Shown here: positions 1 to 6,286 of the stretch, one piece after another
Layout: each line of letters starts with the position of its first letter
Position numbering within the stretch: position 1 is the first letter of the stretch
Origin: Bacteroidales bacterium
Lineage (GTDB): Bacteria; Bacteroidota; Bacteroidia; Bacteroidales; UBA12481
Length of the DNA stretch: 7,247 nucleotides
NCBI GenBank assembly: GCA_021160155.1
Contig: JAGHDB010000382.1
Location: 1-7,247, forward strand
Direction of reading: 5' to 3'
Notes under the pieces: model-generated
The model's input: the letters and a program-made list of their open reading frames with translations, nothing else
Told to the model about the DNA's origin: nothing
The model's database searches: none
Program-made: the position numbers and the translations under genes

Positions 1-58
1 ACATTTATACCGGCAACCGGCGGGTGCAAATGTAATGGATTTTGCCTGATGAGCAATT
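1..58 (-). promoter_or_regulatory. Probable minus-strand promoter for a gene leaving the left edge
   Basis: On the minus strand, positions 34 to 27 read TACATTTG, a perfect match to the Bacteroidota -7 consensus TAnnTTTG. A -33-like ATTG (consensus TTTG) lies at 57-54, with a 19-base spacer. Transcription would start near position 23. The minus strand then reads ATAAATG, giving an ATG at positions 4-2, so a gene running off the left edge could start there with a leader of about 19 bases. Only one base of that gene after the ATG is inside the window, so its product cannot be named. The boxes are seen directly; their use as a promoter is inference. Confidence 0.5.
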
Positions 59-108
59 GAAACAGGGCTCGGATTAACCTGATTTTCATCATGGATATTC
101 CGCGGTTT

Positions 109-142
109 TTTGGTCAGATTTGGAGAGGAAAGGTTAAATTTA
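109..142 (+). promoter_or_regulatory. Possible promoter of the threonine dehydrogenase gene
   Basis: TAAATTTA at 135-142 matches the Bacteroidota -7 box TAnnTTTG at all defined positions but the last. A TTTG at 109-112 could be the -33 element, but the 22-base spacer is longer than usual. The box ends only 4 bases before the ATG at 147, so a transcript made from it would have almost no leader. A purine-rich GGAGAGGAAAGG at 122-133 is 13 or more bases from the ATG, which is too far for a standard ribosome binding site. The call is weak because the box is A/T-rich and could occur by chance. Confidence 0.3.
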
Positions 143-146
143 TGCC

Positions 147-1091
147 ATGAAAAAAATATTGATTACCGGCAGCGGCGGACAGATTGGTTCAGAGTTGACC
201 GGGGAGTTGCGTAGCCGTTACGGGGCGGCAAATGTGATCGCCACGGATAAGCGGTCATTAACCGGACCGTTGGTTGAATCCGGTCCTTATGAAATGCTGG
301 ATGTACTGGATACCAAGATGTTGGGAGATTTGATCAGGAAATATAAGATTGACACCATTTATCATTTGGCGGCTATTCTTTCGGCAGTGGGTGAAGAGAA
401 ACCGCAACTGGCCTGGAACATTGGCATCAACGGATTATACAATGTACTTGAAGCAGCCCGCGAGCATCATTGTGCAGTCTTTTTTCCGAGTTCGATCGGT
501 GCTTTCGGTCTGACTACACCCCGGAATAACACACCCCAGGATACCATACAACGTCCGGTAACAATGTATGGGGTAACCAAGGTGACCGGTGAGTTATTAT
601 GTGATTATTACCATATCCGGTTTGGAGTGGACACGCGGGGTGTCCGGTTCCCCGGGATCATTTCAAGTTTAACAAAACCCGGCGGGGGTACTACGGATTA
701 TGCGGTAGAGATCTATTATGCTGCTGTGCAGGAGCAACAATATACCTGTCCGCTCCCGGCCGGAACGTTTCTGGATATGATGTACATGCCGGATGCAATA
801 CATGCGGCGATTCAACTGATGGAAGCGGATCCATCCAAGTTAAAGCATCGCAACTCATTCAATATCACTGCGATGAGTTTTGATCCGGAGATGATTGCTG
901 CGGAAATCCGCAAACATATCCCGGATTTTAAAATGGATTACCGGCCTGATCCGGTGAAAGTGGCCATAGCCAATTCCTGGCCCGACAGGATGGATGATTC
1001 TGCCGCGCGGACTGAGTGGGGATGGGATCCGGAATATGATCTGGAACGGATGACGGAGGAGATGTTGAGTACCCTTCAGGTGCGGGAATGA
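147..1091 (+). CDS. tdh: L-threonine 3-dehydrogenase, short-chain (SDR/epimerase-like) type
   Basis: This cytoplasmic enzyme should oxidise L-threonine with NAD+ to 2-amino-3-ketobutyrate, which a CoA ligase (Kbl, not in the window) cleaves to glycine and acetyl-CoA. The 314-residue protein is an extended SDR fold. It has a nucleotide-binding glycine motif TGSGGQIG at residues 7-14, an acidic D34 after the second strand (IATDKR) fitting NAD rather than NADP, a catalytic serine region PSSIGAFG at 114-121, and Y141-x-x-x-K145. Features specific to the SDR-type threonine dehydrogenases of flavobacteria and trypanosomes are RFPGIIS, the PGGGTTDYAVEIYY stretch, the MMYMPDAI segment, NITAMSF and the C-terminal SWPDRMDDSAAR. 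These separate it from UDP-glucose 4-epimerases. Length is normal for the family. The ATG at 147 is right because the Rossmann strand begins at residue 3. It is transcribed alone and converges on the next gene. A generic NAD-dependent epimerase is the only real alternative and is much less likely. Confidence 0.93.
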   Translation: MKKILITGSGGQIGSELTGELRSRYGAANVIATDKRSLTGPLVESGPYEMLDVLDTKMLGDLIRKYKIDTIYHLAAILSAVGEEKPQLAWNIGINGLYNVLEAAREHHCAVFFPSSIGAFGLTTPRNNTPQDTIQRPVTMYGVTKVTGELLCDYYHIRFGVDTRGVRFPGIISSLTKPGGGTTDYAVEIYYAAVQEQQYTCPLPAGTFLDMMYMPDAIHAAIQLMEADPSKLKHRNSFNITAMSFDPEMIAAEIRKHIPDFKMDYRPDPVKVAIANSWPDRMDDSAARTEWGWDPEYDLERMTEEMLSTLQVRE

Positions 1092-1162
1092 ATTTACTTT
1101 GCTTGCATGACTGAGCCGGCCGGCTGCGCCGGCGGGGGAAGCATCCGAAGAGTAAATTTTTT
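1091..1162. terminator. Probable bidirectional terminator between convergent genes
   Basis: The gap between the two converging genes is occupied by an interrupted inverted repeat. The outer arms AATTTACT (1091-1098) and AGTAAATT (1151-1158) are exact reverse complements. The inner GC-rich part has GCCGGC at 1115-1120 and 1128-1133, able to pair around a 7-base loop. The region between outer and inner arms pairs poorly. On the plus strand a run of six T (1157-1162) follows the stem; on the minus strand the sequence leaving the stem is A/T-rich. The outer arm starts on the last base of the tdh stop codon, and the T run overlaps the stop codon of the minus-strand gene. This suits a shared terminator; no folding energy was calculated. 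Confidence 0.6.
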
Positions 1163-2273
1163 ACACTCTCAGGAATATTTTCTTACGGTAGAGGTAAAGC
1201 AGAAAGAGCCATTCTGCGGTAATTACTCCGATCCAGAAAATTACATTACCCCAGTCTCCCGCGATCCGGGATAATCCGCCGAGGAAATATTTGCTGATGT
1301 GGCCGAAGTCAATAATATAGGCACCAATGTAAATGGTGATCGAATTAAGGCCGATTACCTGAAAGAAAAATGCCCATTTTCTAAAACGCCACACATCAAT
1401 AATGAGGTAGAAAAGTGCCAGTAATAAGAAACTGATCCCTCCGGCAAACAGGTTAAAAGTGGTAGTCCAGGCTTTTTTAATAATCGGATAATAGGGTTGC
1501 AGAATCAGGGCCAGTAAAATCCCGAAAATTCCTGACAGTGTCAGCAGCAGTACCTTTTGATAACCGTTCCATTTTTTATTACGCAACACTTCACCGGCTA
1601 AAGCTCCCATCAGGGTGATCCCGGTGGCGGAGACAATACTCAGCAGTCCTTCGGGGTCAAAAGTCCCTCCGTACAGCCGGCCCGGAAGCAGCATCCGGTC
1701 GATGTATCCGTTGATACATCCTTCAGGTGTCAGTACACCGGCTCCGATACCCGGAACGGGGACAAACAACTGGATGACGGCATACCCCGCCAGTATCCCC
1801 GCCAGCCAGATCAGCCTGAATGAGTAGTGACGGGTGTACAGTACAATAAGTCCGGCAAAAAGATAAGCCAACCCTATTTGTCCGAGTACACTGGCAAACC
1901 GGAAAGCAGGATCACTGAATTGGAGCTGAAAAATTCCGTTATACACCCATCCCAAAACTATCAGGATCAGTCCGCGCCGGATAATTTTTTTGGCCAGGGC
2001 GGATTTGGGGATCCCTTTTTTCAGTTTTCTGAGAATGGCATACGGAATTGCGACTCCGGAGATAAACATAAACAGGGGAAAGATCAGATCTTCAAAATGA
2101 AATCCGTCCCAATGGGAGTGATGTTGTTGAGCAGCCCACCAATCGAGCCATTGCCAGTTGGTGACTTTTGACAGGACGATAGACAAAGCTCCGGCGCCGA
2201 TGATCCAGAGCATATCGAATCCGCGAAGGGCATCCAATGACAACAAACGGTCTGAAGGTTTTGTACGAATCAT
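1161..2273 (-). CDS. Multi-pass membrane protein, HGSNAT/NagX-like (DUF5009) acyltransferase family
   Basis: This 370-residue inner-membrane protein belongs to the family of heparan-alpha-glucosaminide N-acetyltransferase, NagX and DUF5009. Supporting motifs are the N-terminal RLLSLDALRGFDML (residues 9-22), H54-W-D-G then DLIFPLFMFISG (62-73), RFASVLGQIGLAYLFA (125-140), LTPEGCINGYIDRMLLPGRL (181-200), FDPEGLLS (205-212) and a C-terminal GLNSITIYIGAYI. About ten hydrophobic segments are visible. Human HGSNAT moves acetyl from cytosolic acetyl-CoA to a terminal glucosamine on the far side of the membrane through a histidine; H54 or a neighbouring histidine (H51, H52) is the natural candidate here, by inference. 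In bacteria the family is often found near amino-sugar genes, but none are in this window, so the substrate is unknown. The ATG at 2273 is chosen because the conserved RLLSLDALRG begins a few residues later, as usual. No Shine-Dalgarno precedes it. The gene is monocistronic here. Confidence 0.82.
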   Translation of the reverse strand: MIRTKPSDRLLSLDALRGFDMLWIIGAGALSIVLSKVTNWQWLDWWAAQQHHSHWDGFHFEDLIFPLFMFISGVAIPYAILRKLKKGIPKSALAKKIIRRGLILIVLGWVYNGIFQLQFSDPAFRFASVLGQIGLAYLFAGLIVLYTRHYSFRLIWLAGILAGYAVIQLFVPVPGIGAGVLTPEGCINGYIDRMLLPGRLYGGTFDPEGLLSIVSATGITLMGALAGEVLRNKKWNGYQKVLLLTLSGIFGILLALILQPYYPIIKKAWTTTFNLFAGGISFLLLALFYLIIDVWRFRKWAFFFQVIGLNSITIYIGAYIIDFGHISKYFLGGLSRIAGDWGNVIFWIGVITAEWLFLLYLYRKKIFLRV

Positions 2274-2293
2274 GATCTAACAGGTTTAGAGCA

Positions 2294-2322
2294 GAAAGAT
2301 AATAAAATATCAGGGTAGTAAA
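2294..2322 (-). promoter_or_regulatory. Possible promoter of the DUF5009-family gene
   Basis: Reading the minus strand, positions 2301 to 2294 are TATCTTTC, one mismatch from TAnnTTTG at the last base. A TTTA at 2322-2319 is a poor -33 candidate with a 17-base spacer. The start site would be near 2290, giving a leader of about 17 bases before the ATG at 2273. A second near match, TATCTCTG (2330-2323), has no good -33 partner. The position in a divergent gap makes a promoter necessary somewhere here, but this exact choice is tentative. Confidence 0.3.
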
Positions 2323-2362
2323 CAGAGATATGTTTTACTGAAAAACCGACCGGATTCTGCCT

Positions 2363-2370
2363 TACATTTA
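2363..2370 (+). promoter_or_regulatory. Possible -7 box for the gltX operon
   Basis: TACATTTA at 2363-2370 differs from the Bacteroidota -7 consensus TAnnTTTG only in the last base. Transcription would begin near 2375 and leave a leader of roughly 26 bases before the ATG at 2401. A clear -33 TTTG is not present at the expected distance; TTTTACTG (2333-2340) is the nearest T-rich stretch. If correct, this one promoter would drive gltX, the mannosidase and the peptidase, since no other good candidate is seen further along. Confidence 0.35.
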
Positions 2371-2400
2371 GCATTTTTGTATCACGTTAAAAGAAAAGCC

Positions 2401-3942
2401 ATGTCCATTCGAGTTCGTTTTGCCCCGTCGCCTACCGGTCCGCTTCACATGGGTGGAGTGCGGACTGCCCTCTATAATTACCTGTTTGCCCGCAACCGGG
2501 GTGGAGTTTTTATATTGAGAATTGAGGATACCGATCAAAACCGTTTTGTACAGGGAGCTGAGGAGTATATCATGGAGGCGTTGGATTGGTGCGGGATCCG
2601 GGTGGATGAAGGGGTTCGTGAAGGGGGCCCGTCCGGTCCCTACCGGCAATCGGAGCGGAAAGAGATTTACCGGCAATATGCACAGCAATTGATTGACAAC
2701 GGCCGGGCTTATTATGCGTTTGACACCGGCGGGGAAATTGAAAAAAGGAGGCGGGAGGCGGGAGGTATTTTCGCGTATGATCAGAATACGAGAATGGAAA
2801 TGCGCAATTCTTTATCGTTGTCTGAAGAGGAGGTGAAAAAAATGTTGGTTTCGGGGGTGCCGTACGTGATCCGGTTTAAGATGCCTGCGGATGAAGAGAT
2901 CATCATGCAGGATATCATCCGGGGGGAGGTGAGAGTAAATTCTAACACTTTGGATGATAAGGTGTTATACAAATCGGATGGCATGCCCACCTACCACCTG
3001 GCCCATGTGGTGGATGATCACCTGATGGAGATTTCGCACGTGATCCGCGGCGAGGAGTGGCTGCCGTCACTGCCGTTGCATTATATGTTATACAAGGCTT
3101 TCGGATGGAGCGGTTCGATGCCCCGGTTTGCCCATTTGCCGCTGATTCTTAAACCAACCGGGTCTGGTAAATTGAGTAAGCGTGACGGGGATAAGATGGG
3201 GTTTCCGGTATTTCCGATTGACTGGAAAAATTCTGAAACGGGTGAAGTTTATCCGGGATACCGTGAAGCGGGATATTTCCCCGAAGCATTTGTGAATATC
3301 CTGGCGCTGCTGGGATGGAATGACCAGACCGACCGGGAGATCTATTCGATGGATGAGTTGATCAAAGTCTTTTCACTCGAACGGGTGGGTAAAGCGGGGT
3401 CAAGGTTCGATCCGGATAAGGCCCGGTGGTTTAATCATCAGTACCTGATAAAAAAGAGCGATCGGGAGATTTCGAAGGAATGGGTTAAAATATTGGAAGC
3501 GAAAAGTCACGGCTCCTTTCGTTTACCGGATTCCGGAACGTTGGAGAAAATCGTGGGACTGGTGAAGGAGCGGGTGGATTTTGTGCCCGGTTTATGGGAT
3601 CAGGCGTGGTTCTTTTTCGAGGCGCCGCAAGTATATGATGAGAAGACGGTAAGAAAACGGTGGAAAGAGGAGACACCCGGGATCCTGAAGGAGATCATGG
3701 AGGAGATCAGGGGGATCAAAGCCGAAAAAGAAGATCCGGAAGTATATGAAAAAGTAATTAAAGATATGACCGGGAAGCACCAATGGAGTTTAGGCGGTGT
3801 GATGAACGCCCTGCGGCTGTGCTTGGTAGGCAAACCCATGGGCCCGGGGGTATTTGATATTATGGCGGTGCTGGGTAAAAAAGAGACAATCAGCAGGATT
3901 GAAGCGGCAATAAATACTATAAAGACAGAACCTCGTATATGA
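2401..3942 (+). CDS. gltX: Glutamyl-tRNA synthetase
   Basis: This essential cytoplasmic class I enzyme charges tRNA-Glu with glutamate using ATP. The 513-residue protein starts with RVRFAPSPTGPLHMGG (residues 4-19), where PLHMG is the HIGH signature of the active site. LRIEDTDQ follows in the Rossmann fold, then DGMPTYHLAHVVDDH and ISHVIRGEEWLPS. KLSKR at 257-261 is the KMSKS loop in its usual GluRS form. Directly after it, GDKMGFPVFPIDW plus a short GY-rich stretch before ALLGWN is the insertion I associate with Bacteroidota enzymes. The C-terminal anticodon-binding half ends with SLGGVMNALRLCLVG and GPGVFDIMAVLGK, both normal. A TTG at 2377 would add eight unconserved residues; the ATG at 2401 fits the family start and leaves room for a leader. 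Its stop overlaps the start of the mannosidase gene by 4 bases. Whether it also charges tRNA-Gln cannot be told from sequence alone. Confidence 0.97.
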   Translation: MSIRVRFAPSPTGPLHMGGVRTALYNYLFARNRGGVFILRIEDTDQNRFVQGAEEYIMEALDWCGIRVDEGVREGGPSGPYRQSERKEIYRQYAQQLIDNGRAYYAFDTGGEIEKRRREAGGIFAYDQNTRMEMRNSLSLSEEEVKKMLVSGVPYVIRFKMPADEEIIMQDIIRGEVRVNSNTLDDKVLYKSDGMPTYHLAHVVDDHLMEISHVIRGEEWLPSLPLHYMLYKAFGWSGSMPRFAHLPLILKPTGSGKLSKRDGDKMGFPVFPIDWKNSETGEVYPGYREAGYFPEAFVNILALLGWNDQTDREIYSMDELIKVFSLERVGKAGSRFDPDKARWFNHQYLIKKSDREISKEWVKILEAKSHGSFRLPDSGTLEKIVGLVKERVDFVPGLWDQAWFFFEAPQVYDEKTVRKRWKEETPGILKEIMEEIRGIKAEKEDPEVYEKVIKDMTGKHQWSLGGVMNALRLCLVGKPMGPGVFDIMAVLGKKETISRIEAAINTIKTEPRI

Positions 3943-6254
3943 AGATTATTCGGAGTATATTCTTTCTCGGTTTTTTGATGGGTTGGGTTGGGGGAGTGAA
4001 GAGTCAGGATCCGGTGGATCTGGTCTATCCGTTTCTGGACGCAGCCAATTCGCGGTGGATCTATTTTTCTTCGGCCTGCCGGCCTTTCGGGATGGTAAAC
4101 CTGTCGCCGGATACAGAGATCAATGGCACCTGGGGATCGGGGTATGTATATGATGCACATGAAATTAAAGGATTCAGCCACATCCATGCCTGGCAACTGT
4201 CGGGTTTGTCGGTCATGCCCATTACGGGCGGCAAAGCGGTAACCCCCATCCGGAGGGATTATTATTCATCTTTCAGCCATGACAGCGAAACGGCTTATCC
4301 GGGTTATCACTCCGTTGTTCTCGACAGGTATGGTATCCGGGTGGAGTTAACTTCAACTGTCCGGGCGGGGTTTCACCGGTATGATTATCCCGACGGGGTG
4401 ACTCCCAAAATCCTCGTTAACCTGGATGATCCCCTGGGGCCGTCGAAAATGCAGGATGGAAAGATCCGGTTAAAAGATGATTATACATTAACCGGATCGG
4501 TTGTAAACGCGCGGACTGTCAGGCGGCCGAAACCGGTAACGGTTTATTTTTATATCCGGTTGGATAAGCCTGTTATTCAGATGGATGGCTGGAAAGGTAT
4601 CCGGCCGAAGTATAAAATCCGGAGATTAAAGGGTCACAATATGGGTGCGATTCTGACGCTGGATGCCGATCCGGATGAACCGGTCATGATGAAGGTCGGG
4701 ATTTCGTATGTCAGCATCCGGCAGGCAAAAATTAATCTCGAAACCGAAATACCGGATTGGAATTTCGACCGGGTGGTGAATGAATCAAAGCGGGAGTGGA
4801 ATAGTCTGTTGAGCCGGATCAGAATATCGGGAGGAACAAAGCAGGATCAAAGGCGGTTTTATACCGATTTGTGGCATGCTTTACAGGGCCGGAGGATCAT
4901 CAGCGATGTAAACGGCAAATACCCGGATCATACCGGAAAAAGAAAACGAATCTGCCGGTTACCATTGGATGAAGCTGGCAAGCCGCTGTTTAGTCAGTAT
5001 AATTCAGATAGTTACTGGGGCACACAATGGACACTCAATACGCTGTGGGACCTGGTGTATCCGGAGGTAACCTCGGAGTTTTGCAACTCTTTGCTACAGT
5101 ATTATCATGACGGGGGATTGATTCCGCGGGGGCCATCGGGCGGGATGTACACGTATGTGATGACCGGTGCTTCATCCACCCCGTTTATTGTGAGTGCGTA
5201 TCAGAAGGGTATTCGCGATTTTGATATTGAAACGGCTTATGAAGGGCTCAGAAAGAACCACATGCCGGGAGGATTGATGGGGAAAGCCGGGTATGAGCAC
5301 GGCACCAGTGAAGGGGGAGGTATTGAATATTATATGAATAAGGGATATGTACCCTATCCGCTGGGCAAGAAACTCAGGGCGTTTCATCTGCAGGGAGCGG
5401 GACAGACACTGGAGTATGCTTACCAGGACTGGACATTGGCTCAACTGGCAAAAGCACTGGACAAAACGGATGATTACCACTATTTTCTGGAGCGATCGAA
5501 AAATTATCGAAACCTGTGGGATCCGCGGGCAAAATTTATGGTTCCGAAAACCCGCAGGGGGCTTTTCCTGGCGAATTATGATCCTTATGCTTATGCGGAT
5601 GGGTTTGTCGAGTCGAATGCTGCCCAGGCTACCTGGTATGTACCGCATGATATACCCGGACTGGCAGCGCTGATGGGAGGGAATAATTCGCTGGTCAGGC
5701 GACTGGATGAAGCTTTTAAGAAAGCTGAGTTACAAGGATTTACAGCAGGCAAAGGGCATGCGCAAGAGAATGATCCGGAGTGGAGGCGGGTGCCGGTTAA
5801 TTATGGCAATCAGCCTTCGATGCATACCGCTTTTATTTTTGATCTTGCCGGTGCTCCGGAGCTGACCCAGAAATGGTCAAGGGCTGTGGTCGATAATGTG
5901 TTCTCCGGTCTCTCGCCTTATGAAGGCTACCGGGGGGATGAGGATCAGGGGCAGATGGGGGCTTTGGCGGTTTTGATGAAGATCGGACTTTTTCAGGTGG
6001 ATGGAGGATGTACCGAAGACCCGGTGTATCAGATCGGGAGTCCGCTGTTCGACCGGGTTGAAATAGAGCTGAATCCGGATTATTATCCCGGTAAGAAGTT
6101 TGTGATTCGCAGCATCCGCAACTCAAGGGAGAATATTTATATTCAGTCGCTGAAACTCAACGGGAAGGAGATCCGCCGGTATGAATTACAGCATAGTGAA
6201 ATTGTGGGGGGCGGGGAGTTGGTTTTGATAAAAAGTGATAAAACAGGGAAATAA
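3939..6254 (+). CDS. Secreted glycoside hydrolase family 92 (alpha-mannosidase-like)
   Basis: GH92 enzymes are calcium-dependent, inverting exo-alpha-mannosidases, mostly alpha-1,2, that trim N-glycans and fungal mannan. The 771-residue protein begins with a type I signal peptide (basic MKIIR, hydrophobic core to about residue 19, probable cut S22-Q23 after VKS), so it should work in the periplasm or outside. There is no lipobox. Family signatures are CRPFGMVNLSPDT (47-59), GFSHIHAW (78-85), TLEYAYQDWTLAQLAKAL (from 490), ESNAAQATWYVPHD (558-571), GNQPS (623-627), GDEDQGQM (666-673) and the C-terminal IGSPLFDRVEIEL and SLKLNGKEI. E558 is the likely general acid, and D667 and D669 the base pair. 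GNQP replaces the usual GNEP, and the N-terminal ANSRWIYFSS replaces the more common glycine/histidine-rich loop, so this is a divergent branch and its linkage preference is uncertain. The ATG overlaps the gltX stop (ATGA); no Shine-Dalgarno is present. Confidence 0.9.
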   Translation: MKIIRSIFFLGFLMGWVGGVKSQDPVDLVYPFLDAANSRWIYFSSACRPFGMVNLSPDTEINGTWGSGYVYDAHEIKGFSHIHAWQLSGLSVMPITGGKAVTPIRRDYYSSFSHDSETAYPGYHSVVLDRYGIRVELTSTVRAGFHRYDYPDGVTPKILVNLDDPLGPSKMQDGKIRLKDDYTLTGSVVNARTVRRPKPVTVYFYIRLDKPVIQMDGWKGIRPKYKIRRLKGHNMGAILTLDADPDEPVMMKVGISYVSIRQAKINLETEIPDWNFDRVVNESKREWNSLLSRIRISGGTKQDQRRFYTDLWHALQGRRIISDVNGKYPDHTGKRKRICRLPLDEAGKPLFSQYNSDSYWGTQWTLNTLWDLVYPEVTSEFCNSLLQYYHDGGLIPRGPSGGMYTYVMTGASSTPFIVSAYQKGIRDFDIETAYEGLRKNHMPGGLMGKAGYEHGTSEGGGIEYYMNKGYVPYPLGKKLRAFHLQGAGQTLEYAYQDWTLAQLAKALDKTDDYHYFLERSKNYRNLWDPRAKFMVPKTRRGLFLANYDPYAYADGFVESNAAQATWYVPHDIPGLAALMGGNNSLVRRLDEAFKKAELQGFTAGKGHAQENDPEWRRVPVNYGNQPSMHTAFIFDLAGAPELTQKWSRAVVDNVFSGLSPYEGYRGDEDQGQMGALAVLMKIGLFQVDGGCTEDPVYQIGSPLFDRVEIELNPDYYPGKKFVIRSIRNSRENIYIQSLKLNGKEIRRYELQHSEIVGGGELVLIKSDKTGK

Positions 6255-6286
6255 ATTCAGATTTCAATCTTCAATTTAAAGTAAAT

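Noticed and set aside
122..133. GGAGAGGAAAGG as a Shine-Dalgarno for tdh
   Set aside because: It ends 13 bases before the ATG, too far for normal pairing, and Bacteroidota genes rarely rely on this element.
142..150. Two-codon upstream frame ATG-CCA-TGA overlapping the tdh start
   Set aside because: Too short to assign a role and expected by chance; mentioned only in the discussion of the short leader.
1827..2171. 114-residue plus-strand reading frame within the DUF5009 gene
   Set aside because: Antisense to conserved membrane segments; no ribosome binding site, domain or promoter.
2377..2400. TTG start giving gltX eight extra N-terminal residues
   Set aside because: The added residues (LYHVKRKA with TTG decoding) are unconserved, the probable transcription start is at about the same place, and the ATG at 2401 fits the normal GluRS N-terminus.
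3600..4196. 198-residue minus-strand reading frame spanning the gltX/GH92 junction
   Set aside because: It lies antisense to two clear genes, has no recognisable domain or sensible start context, and its composition mirrors the coding strands.
5172..5648. 158-residue minus-strand reading frame inside the mannosidase gene
   Set aside because: Fully antisense to conserved GH92 motifs; no domain recognised; explained as a shadow of codon usage on the real strand.
4000..6250. Frequent GATCCGG / ATCCGG words through the right half
   Set aside because: They fall in different codon contexts and largely reflect repeated use of ATC, CGG, GAT and CCG codons, not a spaced repeat or array.
6255..6286. 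Possible terminator or separate promoter between the mannosidase and peptidase genes
   Set aside because: The 32 bases are A/T-rich with no hairpin, and no TAnnTTTG-like box with a -33 partner is visible.
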